Shown here one piece after another: positions 33,001 to 41,463 of a stretch of 43,857 bases of DNA (positions within the stretch are counted from its first letter, which is position 1; every line of letters starts with the position of its first letter). Location of the stretch: assembly GCA_030065615.1 (NCBI GenBank), contig JASJDR010000062.1, positions 1 through 43,857 on the forward strand, given 5' to 3'. The translations under genes were made by a program, and so were the position numbers. The DNA is from Xenococcus sp. MO_188.B8. Its GTDB lineage: Bacteria; Cyanobacteriota; Cyanobacteriia; Cyanobacteriales; Xenococcaceae. A model generated the notes under the pieces. That model worked only from the letters and a program-made list of their open reading frames with translations, made no database searches and had not been told where the DNA came from.

Positions 33001-33378
33001 TGAACCCGAAGGGTTGAATCAGATCGAGATCTGGTTTAGCATTCTGAGGCGGAAACTTCTCAAGCGCAGCAGTTTTCTTAGTCAGGGAGACTTAGCGGCT
33101 AAGATTTTCGATTTCATTGCCTACTATAATGACAAGATGGCAAAACCCTTCAAGTGGACTTATAAGGGTAAAGCTTTAACTGCATAATGGTGGTCTTATT
33201 TACGCAAACCTCCACTAGTTAAATCTTTTCTCAAACTCCAACTGAACCGTAATGATCTAAATGATAGGGGTTTTACTAAAATTGTGATATTATGCGATCG
33301 CATTTTGACTGAATATTATATTCACAGTTGAGGGGATTCTCGTTAACATATAGGCATTAGTCACCATCAGTAAAAATT

Positions 33379-33753
33379 ATGTTTGGCAAATCTTCTCGCG
33401 AAACCTCAAAGTCAGAAATTTCAGCTACACCAGAAGTGGAATCTTCTACTAATCTAAATGTTGATAATGATTTCTCTCCCAATATCTCTTTTCCTGAGTC
33501 TTTGCCAGAAACATCTACATCAGCTAGTTCAGAAGTAGTTAATTCAGAATTAGTTAATACTGTAGAAAAAATTAGTCGGATTGTTTCTCCGTACTTTATC
33601 GTAGTTGTCGGTTTATCTCTATACGATGATAACTTCTTGATCGGAGGGATTTTAATTGTGGTGGGAATTCTCTCTTTATTCAAAGTTTCTCTTCAAGATC
33701 TCACTAATCTCTTTAACCAAGTTAAAAAATTTCTTGGTTTTGGAGATAATTAA
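33379..33753 (+). CDS. Small membrane protein of unknown function
   Basis: The 124-residue protein has a Ser/Glu-rich, probably disordered N-terminus (1-60). An amphipathic segment (VNTVEKISRIVSPYFIVVVGLSLY) contains the first membrane helix, followed by a second one (FLIGGILIVVGILSLFKV) and a short charged C-terminus (LFNQVKKFLGFG). It follows the IS630 element by about 160 bp and has its own AT-rich upstream region. I do not recognise it. It converges on the MscS gene with a terminator-like hairpin between. Confidence 0.6.
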   Translation: MFGKSSRETSKSEISATPEVESSTNLNVDNDFSPNISFPESLPETSTSASSEVVNSELVNTVEKISRIVSPYFIVVVGLSLYDDNFLIGGILIVVGILSLFKVSLQDLTNLFNQVKKFLGFGDN

Positions 33754-33792
33754 CAATTAACGTCTGGTGTGGATTAGCTTCGTTTAGATTTA

Positions 33793-34045
33793 ATTCTTAA
33801 GCTCTTGGCTCTTGGCTATTAGCTGAATCAACTGAGTTGGTTTCTCGGTTTCTCTTTTCGCTAATTATTTTATAGATAAAAGCTAATAGCTTTCAAGATA
33901 TTTTAGACTTTTTAAAAAATATTAGACGTTTTATCTTAAAAAGCTAAGAGCGGTGCATCGCGGTCTTTGCGAGAGGAAATGCTGGGGTTTCCCACAAAGA
34001 GCGAATGCGCCAAGAAGCTAACAGCTAAAAGCTAATAGCTTTTTT
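33793..34045. repeat. STRR (AGCTCTTGGCT/AGCTAATAGCT) region with palindromic repeat at 33954-34008
   Basis: Heptamer-type AGCTCTTGGCTATTAGC and AGCTAATAGCT units recur through the gap. A 55 bp element starting GCATCGCGGTCTTTGCGAGAGG and ending GAGCGAATGC belongs to the same family as 32864-33000. No gene is present. Confidence 0.7.
34027..34045. terminator. Bidirectional terminator candidate
   Basis: AAAAGCTAATAGCTTTTTT forms a short stem with A- and T-tracts on both sides. It is placed between two convergent genes (33753 and 34092). Confidence 0.45.
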
Positions 34046-34091
34046 AAAATGTTGTCTTTTGTTTAATTCACACAAGACGTAATTAAAAACA

Positions 34092-35735
34092 TCATCTTCT
34101 GTGAGAATTCTTGTTACTATTCAATTTTTTTAACAAGATCATCAAATAATTTTCCAGTTGTGGAGAGATAGTTAAAGGTAGTTCTCCAGTGCGTAAATGT
34201 AAATCCCTTTGGGGGAAAGGAACTTCAATTTTTTGCTCTTTAACAATTTCTTTAATCCGGAAATAAAGTTCACTTTTAATTGGAGTTTGTCGACTAGGAT
34301 TACTAATCCAGATTAACAGTTCCAGGTTTAAAGAATTATCTCCAAATTCAGTAAAGAAAACTTGTGGCTGGGGATGCTTGAGAACTTCTCGGTGTTCTGC
34401 CGCAGCCTGAAGTAAAGCCCATCTAACTTTAGCGACATCAGAATCATGGGCAATGCTGAAGGGTAAATGCAGCCGAGAAACATTATCTTTATGATTCCAG
34501 TTAATTACTTCCTCCGCCAGAAACCGCGAATTCGGCACAATAATAGAAATCCGATCCAAGGTATTTAAAACAATACTTCGGGCACCCACATGTTCAACTG
34601 TACCGAGATGTTCCCCAACTTGAATAAAATCTCCAACTTTAATCGAGCGCTCAAACAATAGAACCACACCACTAGCAAAGTTTTTGGCGATATCTTGAAA
34701 TCCAAAACCGATACCTACACCCAAAGCACTTCCAATTAAAGCTAAGGAACTCAGGTTTAATCCAGAAGCTTGCAGTAAAACGATTGTCCCAATACAAATT
34801 AAACCGTACTTGGTAATAATTAAAATTACTTCTTGTGAGGTCCGATTCATCCTGGTAATTTCCAGGATTTGACTGCGCAGCAAATCAGTAAGATAGCGAC
34901 TAACGAAAATCAATAGTAGAAATAAAACAATCAAAATCAGGAGTTTGATAATCGAGAATTCGCTACCACCAAAGACAAATAAAGACTGGTTAAAAATCTG
35001 AAATATGGTATACCGCCAATGTCGAAAAAAGGGAAAAAATTCCAAGATAACTAGAGCCGTAGCGATCCATACAGCAAACTGAGCTAAACCCAACTTGAGG
35101 CGAAACAATGTTGTCAGATTAGAAGGTTGGGAACTAGTATTGCTAGGCAAAACAGGAATAATTCTTTGCAGGGCTTTGCGAAAAGGATAGGTTTGTAACT
35201 GCCCCAAGAATCTACTACCGATTAGCGCAAATAGTAACAGAACAAAAGAAATAATGATGCGTCTTTGAATATAAGTAGGACTTCTTTCTAGTTGAGCTTG
35301 CTCTATTGAATTGGCGATTTGATTCCGCCATTCCATTGCCCTAGCTTGAACCAATTCCCCTTCAACAGTATCGGCAGCAGTGACATTAAAGATTGGGATT
35401 TCATTCGCATAGATAATATTACCTTTTTCCACTGTAACTTTAATATCTTTCCCAACTGCGATCGCTTCTAATATTTTCTCCTCAATTATTTCGGCTCTTT
35501 CAACCGCATCACGACCTTTAATCCCACTTACAAAAAAAAGTTTTTTGCCATCAATCACAATTGGTGCTTTTAACGGCGGAGAAGAGGGATTAATCGGCGA
35601 TAGTTGTCCGTATCTAAACTGATAGGGGATTGAGTGACTATTACCTTGCGTTAATCCAGAATTATGCTGCAAAAGTATAATTAAAACAGCTAAGATCACG
35701 GCTTGAAGCAGATAAGTTATTTTTTTCAACAGCAT
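34092..35735 (-). CDS. MscS family mechanosensitive ion channel
   Basis: The 547-residue protein has an N-terminal signal/membrane helix (4-24), a periplasmic domain (about 35-160, FVSGIKGRDAVERAEIIEEKI), and membrane helices near 165-185, 215-235 and 260-285. The MscS core follows: a pore helix ALIGSALGVGIGFGFQDIAKNFASGVVLLFERSIKVGDFIQVG near 335-385, the beta domain (IIVPNSRFLAEEVINWNH) and the C-terminal alpha/beta vestibule ending with VPFPQRDLHLR. It relieves osmotic pressure at the inner membrane. The Gly/Ala-rich pore and the conserved PQRDxH ending show that it is intact. The periplasmic extension is common in cyanobacterial MscS homologues. Confidence 0.92.
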   Translation of the reverse strand: MLLKKITYLLQAVILAVLIILLQHNSGLTQGNSHSIPYQFRYGQLSPINPSSPPLKAPIVIDGKKLFFVSGIKGRDAVERAEIIEEKILEAIAVGKDIKVTVEKGNIIYANEIPIFNVTAADTVEGELVQARAMEWRNQIANSIEQAQLERSPTYIQRRIIISFVLLLFALIGSRFLGQLQTYPFRKALQRIIPVLPSNTSSQPSNLTTLFRLKLGLAQFAVWIATALVILEFFPFFRHWRYTIFQIFNQSLFVFGGSEFSIIKLLILIVLFLLLIFVSRYLTDLLRSQILEITRMNRTSQEVILIITKYGLICIGTIVLLQASGLNLSSLALIGSALGVGIGFGFQDIAKNFASGVVLLFERSIKVGDFIQVGEHLGTVEHVGARSIVLNTLDRISIIVPNSRFLAEEVINWNHKDNVSRLHLPFSIAHDSDVAKVRWALLQAAAEHREVLKHPQPQVFFTEFGDNSLNLELLIWISNPSRQTPIKSELYFRIKEIVKEQKIEVPFPQRDLHLRTGELPLTISPQLENYLMILLKKLNSNKNSHRR

Positions 35736-35891
35736 AAATTGTCAACTTTTAGCTAGTAATCTTCTATATATATTTTTTCTTAATTTATCCTATTTAAAGT
35801 AAAGATTAAGACAAAATTATTATTAATCATCTATATCTTACCCATAAGTCTACAAATTAAAATACTTAGGAAAATGTAGCAATTTTTGTAT

Positions 35892-36117
35892 TGAGCGGCA
35901 GATAATCAAAGCAATACTTTAGGCTTCATGCTGAAGGTAAAGAGGTCTAAAAAGCTGTGAACAGATTTTTCAAGAAGGTCTTAAAAGCCTGACATAATAA
36001 ATAACCTAGAGTTATTACTGTAGATAAAAATACTGCTTATCCTCCCACCCTTAAACAACTGAAAGAAGATAAAGTCTTAAAGAAAAAAGTGAATTGAGTC
36101 CAGTAAAATCAAGGTAA
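35892..36117 (+). pseudogene. IS6-type (IS240-like) transposase remnant
   Basis: Fragments of the transposase catalytic region are readable with frame changes and in-frame stops: NTLGFMLKVKRSKK, then AVNRFFKKVLKA, HNK, PRVITVDKNTAYPPTLKQLKEDK (second Asp in VDKN) and, after another shift, VELSPVKS. This matches the DDE core of IS6 transposases by motif. About 75 codons survive; both ends of the element are lost. Confidence 0.7.
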
Positions 36118-36686
36118 ATTCCAGTTCTAAGTCTAACTAGTGTTACCCCTTATAGTTGCCGATCTAACAATCAATCCAGTTAGTTTTCCTGAAAATTCAA
36201 CCTTGTTTGATACTCTTAGAGATATTGAATATGAAGATTTCACTTTTCTCGACTGCTGTGATTTGGATTTGCGATCGCTAAATAGGCAAATCATTATGCA
36301 GTAACCTCATGATTTGGCTTCGCAAATAAGCACGAAAAGATTTCAGCAACAGGTTGCAATTATTAAACACAATTGCGGTTACATGCGGATACCTCAAAAA
36401 AACAACTCTGGATTTTTTCTTAATGTACTTATTTCCAATAGAATTCAAGGCACTATCTACCGAAGACGCCAATGATTCTAATAAAAGCACAGATACACTG
36501 TTGAATGAGTAAAAAGCTTCATCTTTTCCATTCCCAAAAAAGCGATCGCTTTTTGTGGGACTATCTCTTACTAAATAAGTAGGTAAGCAAATTAAATTAC
36601 ACAAGGAGTATGCTCAAAACTTTATCAAGCAATTCTGGAGTGTGAAATTAATTTTGCCCAGGTACTTATAATAAAGGCAACAAATT
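36118..36686. other. Stretch without a convincing gene
   Basis: It holds a 54-codon plus-strand open stretch (GTG at about 36141 to TAA at 36302, including ENSTLFDTLRDIEYEDF) and a 108-codon minus-strand frame at 36278-36604. Neither has a ribosome site or family character that I recognise. A HIP1 site within A/T tracts (36534-36553) could terminate transcription. Probably decayed sequence. Confidence 0.5.
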
Positions 36687-37082
36687 TTAGCTAAGTTGAT
36701 CGATTAATTTAGATACTCGCTCTTTAATTTCATCCCTGACACGGTGAAAAGTTTCGATTGGTTGTCCGTCAGGGTCATCTAATTCCCAATCTTCAAATAT
36801 TTCCTGAGTTACCCATTCTGGAGGTAAATTGACTCCACAACCACACATAGAAATTACAGCATCGTAATCTTCAGCGCGAAAATTACTCAAAGGGTCGGAG
36901 GTTTGACTACTCACATCAATCCCAACTTCTGACATTACTTTGATTGCTGTGGGATGTACTCGACTAGCTTCTAATCCTGATGATGTGACTTCAATTTTGC
37001 CTGCTCCTATTGTTTTGGCAAAACCTTCCGCCATTTGAGAACGACAAGAATTTCTTTTACAGACAAACATAACTTTTTTCAT
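36687..37082 (-). CDS. arsC: Arsenate reductase, low-molecular-weight phosphatase fold (ArsC type)
   Basis: The 131-residue protein carries the P-loop C8-K-R-N-S-C-R14-S (VCKRNSCRSQMAEG) that forms the thiol-arsenate intermediate and a later MCGCGVNLPPEW with the resolving cysteines. A WELDDPDGQPIETFHRVRDEI segment places the Asp-Pro general acid. It closely recalls the Synechocystis glutathione/glutaredoxin-linked ArsC. It reduces arsenate to arsenite for export. No arsR, arsB or acr3 is next to it, so it is a stand-alone copy. The start ATG is well placed and the length is normal. Confidence 0.88.
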   Translation of the reverse strand: MKKVMFVCKRNSCRSQMAEGFAKTIGAGKIEVTSSGLEASRVHPTAIKVMSEVGIDVSSQTSDPLSNFRAEDYDAVISMCGCGVNLPPEWVTQEIFEDWELDDPDGQPIETFHRVRDEIKERVSKLIDQLS

Positions 37083-37571
37083 AATTTCAGATAATTCAGA
37101 AAAGAGCCGGAGACTAAGAGATTCAATACAGAAGAGTTTATCATTGCAGTTATTACTTAAACGGTTGTGATTTAGAAAGAGCGATCGCTTTTTTTGGTAG
37201 AGCTATAACTAATCAAGTAAATTTTTAAGAATTCTTTTACCATCCCATCACCGACTTCTCTTGTTTCCTCTGTTTTGAAGACATTTACGGATAACTAGGC
37301 AAAGTTCTGAGATCATTGTGTCCCGATATTTCCTGAATAATGCCGTAGAGGTATACCTGCATTGGGAATCTGAGTGGGCATCTGAGTCAGTGCAGTTTTT
37401 CCTATTACTTTCTAAAACTATGAGTGCTAAAGGTATTGTAAGGTTAAAAATTATCGGTTCTATTGTCTCTATGATGAATTCTAGCTAGATAAGAAACCTT
37501 CAGATAAGGGATAGGAAGTTTGCGAAATTATTTTACCGAAAAAAAATTAGAGATGAAGGTAGATAACAAAG
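37083..37571. other. Intergenic region between divergent arsC and the FMN dehydrogenase
   Basis: 489 bp without a gene. It contains a HIP1 palindrome followed by a T-run (GAGCGATCGCTTTTTTT, 37180-37196) that could act as a terminator, and should contain the promoters of both flanking genes. An AAGGTAG ribosome site lies at 37556-37562. Confidence 0.5.
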
Positions 37572-38741
37572 ATGATTGATTTTAAAATATTTAAAACTGT
37601 AACAGATTGCCGTAACACAAATGATTTTCGAGCTTTGGCTAAGGCCAAATTACCTTCTCCAATATTTCACTATATAGACGGGGCGGCGGATGATGAAGTT
37701 ACATACAGAAGAAACACGAAAGCCTATGAACAATGTGATCTGATTCCCAATGTCTTAGCAGGAGTTGCAGAAATAGATACCTCTGTTGAAGTAATGGGAA
37801 TGAAAATAGATCTTCCTCTATTTTGTTCGCCAACAGCACTACAAAGAATATTTCATTATGATGGAGAACGAGCCGTAGCTAAAGCGGCAGAAAAATATGG
37901 AACCATTTTTGGAGTCTCAAGTTTAGGCACAGTTAGTTTAAAAGAGATCGCTGAGACAATATCAACACCAAAGATGTTTCAATTTTATTATCACAAAGAC
38001 CAAGCTTTGAACGATGCCATGATCGAAATGTGTAAGGAGGCCAACTTTGATGCCATAGCTTTGACTGTTGATACAATCACTGGAGGAAATAGAGAAAGAG
38101 ATCTTTGGACAGGATTTACTACGCCGCCAAAACTGACACCACAAAGTTTAATCAGTTTCGCCCTCCATCCTAATTGGTCATTGAATTATCTTTTACGGGA
38201 AAAATTTAGTTTGCCGCAGTTAGAACAACATGTTCAGCAAGGAACCAACATAGCAGTATCAATAGGAGATTATTTCAGTACCATGCTCGATCAATCAATG
38301 GACTGGGAGGATGCGGCAGAAATTAAGCAAAAATGGGGGAAGAAGTTTTGTCTCAAAGGTGTCATGAGTGTTGATGATGCCAAAAGGGCAGTCGATATAG
38401 GAGCTGATGCGATTATGGTTTCTAATCATGGCGGTCGTCAACTAGATGGTTGTATATCGCCCTTCGATCAATTGGCAGAGATAGTGGATGCGGTGGGCGA
38501 TCAAATTGATGTCATCTGTGATGGCGGGATCAGAAGAGGCACCCATGTTCTTAAAGCACTGTCCGTTGGGGCCAAAGCCTGTGCTGGTGGACGATGGTAT
38601 TTGTATGCTTTGGCGGCTGGTGGTCAACCAGGAGTGGAAAAAGCTCTCTCTAATATGAAGAATGAAATCGAGAGAGATATGAAACTGATGGGAGTTACCA
38701 AGCTTTCCCAACTGTCAAGAAAGAACATCAAATTTAGATAA
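37572..38741 (+). CDS. FMN-dependent alpha-hydroxy acid dehydrogenase (L-lactate dehydrogenase/glycolate oxidase family)
   Basis: The 389-residue TIM-barrel protein contains the family's key residues: an N-terminal PSPIFHYIDGAADDEVTYRRN, PLFCSPTALQRIFHYDGERA, the FMN-binding FQFYYHKD and ALTVDT segments, and the catalytic motif SNHGGRQLDG (His base and Arg substrate binder). FMN phosphate-binding ICDGGIRRGTHVLKALSVGA follows, then GGRWYLYALAAGGQPGVEKAL. It oxidises L-lactate or a related 2-hydroxy acid. The length and the inserted loop (about 175-235) fit LldD-like enzymes better than plant glycolate oxidase. The next gene follows on the same strand after 184 bp. Confidence 0.87.
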   Translation: MIDFKIFKTVTDCRNTNDFRALAKAKLPSPIFHYIDGAADDEVTYRRNTKAYEQCDLIPNVLAGVAEIDTSVEVMGMKIDLPLFCSPTALQRIFHYDGERAVAKAAEKYGTIFGVSSLGTVSLKEIAETISTPKMFQFYYHKDQALNDAMIEMCKEANFDAIALTVDTITGGNRERDLWTGFTTPPKLTPQSLISFALHPNWSLNYLLREKFSLPQLEQHVQQGTNIAVSIGDYFSTMLDQSMDWEDAAEIKQKWGKKFCLKGVMSVDDAKRAVDIGADAIMVSNHGGRQLDGCISPFDQLAEIVDAVGDQIDVICDGGIRRGTHVLKALSVGAKACAGGRWYLYALAAGGQPGVEKALSNMKNEIERDMKLMGVTKLSQLSRKNIKFR

Positions 38742-38748
38742 TTTTTAT

Positions 38749-38762
38749 AGCGATCGCTTTTT
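38749..38762 (+). terminator. HIP1-based terminator candidate
   Basis: AGCGATCGCTTTTT directly after the dehydrogenase stop is a self-complementary octamer followed by Ts. The stem is short, so the call is tentative. Confidence 0.35.
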
Positions 38763-38925
38763 GGGTAATGTGACCGAATAAATCGGGTTTCATGAAATCT
38801 CTGGCTCAGAACTGACACGATTGCCTCACAAATTTCTCAAATTTTTCTTCTAATTTAAAAAGTAGTTAATGTTTTATTGGCGATCTCTAGATCGCTAAAC
38901 AAAGAAGAATGGGAGAAGAATACTG

Positions 38926-40221
38926 ATGAAAAAACTAACAGTTCCGACCGGCTTTGAGGACATGCAGGCATTTAGCCTACTCGAAGCTTTACTAGGCCGT
39001 CGCTCTCGCCGTTTCTTTAGGGGTGCCCAAATCCCAGACGGGGTATTTGCTTACAAGTCCCGTCACCAGCTAGAGCCTCTCTCTGAACTAGAAAAAATGC
39101 TCGTAGTGATAGCATGCGGGGGTAACACAAGCTGGCACCATTTGATCTATCGCGCTCAGCAATACGCGCCCTACCTCTCCAATTATGCAGGAGCGGCTGG
39201 CGGTCGCACCTTTCCTTCGGCGGCGGGATTTCATACTAGCATGACTTTCTTCACCGATGACGAAGGGGTTTATGTCTTGGAGAATCGCGATGCTCCAGCC
39301 TTGAGCGAAAGAAATGAAGACGGTTCCCTTAACCTTGAGGTCATTTTGGCTGCGCTTAAGAGTCAGGTCAAGAAAATTCAGGATGGACGACTCAAATTAC
39401 CGCCAGAAGTGCCTTACGTCGAACCCCACAACACTTGGGTTGTTAACCATCCCGGAACGCTGCTCGTGATTCCTGTGGGCGATTTAGCACAGCATGTTCT
39501 ACTTAACCTTTGCTATATGCTACAAAATGGACTTATTCTGACAGATGATATTAATAAACGTTCGATTCCAGGAATTGAAAAATTCCAAGACCTTGTTGAC
39601 CTAAATAACACTTGGCCTTTAACCTTTGTCGAGCAATGGTCGATGGCTGAACTCACCGCTGAGTTATCGACGAGTTGTTACGCTGGAGCATTGATGCTAC
39701 AAGCAATGGGATTGGGAGGCTGGATGTTTAACGGCATCGATCCCTTTGTCATGCTGGGCGCGAGTGGCGAGCCTGATGTCCCAGGGTTGGGATTTCGGTA
39801 CGATACCAACGAAGGCTGGCCCTACCCAAATCCTACTGGCTTAGAAGGAGTGATGGAAGGCTTCTGTCCTCCTCACTACCAAGATCTGCGTGTTGCAGTG
39901 GATAGTTTGTGCGATCGCAAATTCGGTCCCGGTGGTCCGTTTCATGCCGAAACGCCCGGTCCTTGGAAAAACTCAGCCCAAGTGCGCTCCGCTGCTCAAG
40001 TTCATAGCGAGGAATTCAGGAAATGCGTGGCTCTCCAAGCTCAATATGTGTTTGACACTTTCGGTAAGTTCCCTGGTACGGTTCCCTCGATCTTCCTGAT
40101 TACTTACCTCCAAGCCCATCATCTAGACTTGGAGTTCTATGACAAGTTCTACAAGCCAGGAGCTTATTTATCAACCCATACCACTCACATGGCTCGCTGG
40201 CACCCTCAGGATTCAACCTGA
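38926..40221 (+). CDS. Nitroreductase-like protein
   Basis: The 431-residue cytosolic protein starts at an ATG with a GGGAGAAG ribosome site 7 bp upstream. The N-terminal LLGRRSRRFFRG resembles the FMN-phosphate-binding RRSxRxF segment of nitroreductases; PLSELEKMLVVIACGGNTSWHHLIY follows the pattern of the next helix in that fold; and a central hydrophobic NHPGTLLVIPVGDLAQHVLLNLCYMLQNG and C-terminal TAELSTSCYAGALMLQAMGLGGWMFNG resemble the 'gaa.qnlllaa.alGlg' helix of the family. The remaining C-terminal part, about 150 residues, is unusual (GFCPPHYQDLRVAVDSL...). No substrate can be named. It could work with the upstream flavin dehydrogenase, but a HIP1 hairpin separates them. Confidence 0.5.
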   Translation: MKKLTVPTGFEDMQAFSLLEALLGRRSRRFFRGAQIPDGVFAYKSRHQLEPLSELEKMLVVIACGGNTSWHHLIYRAQQYAPYLSNYAGAAGGRTFPSAAGFHTSMTFFTDDEGVYVLENRDAPALSERNEDGSLNLEVILAALKSQVKKIQDGRLKLPPEVPYVEPHNTWVVNHPGTLLVIPVGDLAQHVLLNLCYMLQNGLILTDDINKRSIPGIEKFQDLVDLNNTWPLTFVEQWSMAELTAELSTSCYAGALMLQAMGLGGWMFNGIDPFVMLGASGEPDVPGLGFRYDTNEGWPYPNPTGLEGVMEGFCPPHYQDLRVAVDSLCDRKFGPGGPFHAETPGPWKNSAQVRSAAQVHSEEFRKCVALQAQYVFDTFGKFPGTVPSIFLITYLQAHHLDLEFYDKFYKPGAYLSTHTTHMARWHPQDST

Positions 40222-40721
40222 TTCCTGAAAGTGGACAGTCTCTGCAAAACTGAAACGGATTATAATCTTCTACGAAATATCAACCGCATCCGTGAAGTGA
40301 AAACTGGAGTTTTGAGACCAAGGAGTTGAGGCAATACTTGTTGCCTAACAAGTTGATTATTTGATTAAACTATGGGGAGATTGGGTTTTGGGGATTTAGA
40401 AGTTGTTAAAAATTCCCCAATCCCCGATACGAGTTTTTATTTGTTTTTGCTCTTCTGAAAATGAAAGGAGCTACTTGTTCTCCAGCAAACCCAATCGCTA
40501 TCTATTGAGTATTCTCTCACATCTTCAAAAACGCGATCGCTAGAGCGGCTGTTACGAGAAATTAGGCTCTTTTTGTATTAAGATATAACCTAGTTAACGA
40601 GCCGTCAAAGACAAAGCGAGGCTAAAGTTTTGTGTAAATAAATTAATAACAATGTCCTTAATAAAAATGATCTAGAAGACCAGAGTCAATCTTTGTTATC
40701 GATGGTTTTATCAGATTATCT
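40222..40721. other. Gene-free stretch
   Basis: 500 bp with no convincing gene. It includes inverted GGGGAGATTGGG/CCCCAATCCCC sequences around 40373-40425 that may form a long hairpin after the nitroreductase-like gene, and a HIP1 site at 40532. Confidence 0.5.
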
Positions 40722-41387
40722 TCAGACTCTGGTTAGAATAAATAAACTACCATCGCCACCCCGACCAACTCTCATTGTTTCATCAATATAGGTAATGTTT
40801 AGGCTAGGAATTCTACCTTTGGGATTTCGGGCTTCTACAATTCTCATGGGGTCAAACAGATTCGTTTTAATGCCCAGAATTTGATTGATTCCCAGAAAAC
40901 GTTTTTTAAAATCAATATTAATTTTTTGATTGGGAAGTTGGTCATCTCCTTGCTTATCTGGTTCAAAGGTGGCTGTTACCCTTACATAACCTGATAATAA
41001 ACCTGAACTATGTTGCACCCAGGCCTTATTTTCGAAAGAAGCAGTATTAATATCAATTACTTGATAAATTTTTCCGACTAAAAATCCTAAAGGTAAACGT
41101 TTTAGAGCACGAATTTCCCTGGCAGTTGAATATTGTAATAACCAAGCACCATCAAGGAGGCTACTACCATACAAAAGTGGTCGGGGGAAAGGGTTTACCT
41201 TCTCCAGAACTAGGGTTAAGGTTTCGATTACCTGAACTTTCTGAGGCTGAATTTCTAAATCTGTAATGGGGTCATCAATAAGAGTTGCGAGATGTTTTTT
41301 TAGTTGTTCAATCTCAGAGAGTAAATTGTGCTTGATTTTTAATCGATTCTGAATTTCTAGCATCTTTGTTAAGACTTGACTAATCAA
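40722..41387 (-). CDS. PAP/fibrillin family protein
   Basis: The 221-residue protein belongs to the plastid-lipid-associated protein/fibrillin family shared by cyanobacteria and chloroplasts. It shows an N-terminal helix, then NPFPRPLLYGSSLLDGAWLLQYSTAREI (the 'L.G.W.L.Y.T' lipocalin-like opening), a middle strand region and the conserved ending SLNITYIDETMRVGRGGDGSLFIL. These proteins associate with thylakoid membranes or lipid bodies and are linked to photoprotection. No signal peptide is visible. It is followed upstream by the RTX gene on the same strand after 76 bp, but the functions are unrelated. Confidence 0.87.
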   Translation of the reverse strand: MISQVLTKMLEIQNRLKIKHNLLSEIEQLKKHLATLIDDPITDLEIQPQKVQVIETLTLVLEKVNPFPRPLLYGSSLLDGAWLLQYSTAREIRALKRLPLGFLVGKIYQVIDINTASFENKAWVQHSSGLLSGYVRVTATFEPDKQGDDQLPNQKINIDFKKRFLGINQILGIKTNLFDPMRIVEARNPKGRIPSLNITYIDETMRVGRGGDGSLFILTRV

Positions 41388-41463
41388 TATCAGTGATATC
41401 CCGATAGCTTTGATATTAATTTTCTCATCAACGTGACTGAACAGCTAAATCTCTTTGAATCAA

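Larger units (their letters stand above)
31638..33187 (+). pseudogene. IS630 family transposase, frameshifted and interrupted by repeats
   Basis: The N-terminal part (31638-32147) has two helix-turn-helix regions (HRQIARELGVSREMARLWRERW; ISPRHVGRLLSEA). At an eight-C run (32127-32134) the frame shifts by -1 and continues as DEKLKEKIKDICYLY and the DDE domain: STDEMTGIQALER carries the first Asp and LVMDCLNTDQS the second. Near 32617 a GC-rich repeat block intervenes; the protein resumes at PEHSIVFHYTPKHCSW, is broken again at about 32861-33013, then ends LNQIEIWFSILRRKLLKRSS (third acidic residue) to a TAA at 33187. The poly-C shift alone could be programmed, but the two insertions make the gene a pseudogene. 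Confidence 0.85.
31534..33215 (+). mobile_element. IS630-type insertion sequence with internal repeat insertions
   Basis: The element is flanked by TA (31532-31533 and 33216-33217), the IS630/Tc1 target. The ends form imperfect inverted repeats: the left starts GTGGACGTGGGCTAAG and the right, on the other strand, GTGGAGGTTTGCGTAA, each preceded by CTA. It encodes one transposase that is frameshifted and split by two palindromic-repeat blocks (32617-32810, 32864-33000), so the present 1.68 kb is larger than the roughly 1.35 kb expected of the original. Probably immobile. Confidence 0.75.

Noticed and set aside
33357..33683. 108-codon minus-strand frame opposite the small membrane protein
   Set aside because: The plus-strand frame has membrane helices and a good start; the minus-strand frame is its shadow.
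36278..36604. 108-codon minus-strand frame
   Set aside because: No ribosome site, no recognisable motif, includes a HIP1 palindrome, and lies in a decayed stretch.
34092..38741. Arsenic resistance operon
   Set aside because: Only the ArsC-type gene is present; the neighbours (MscS, flavin dehydrogenase) are unrelated.
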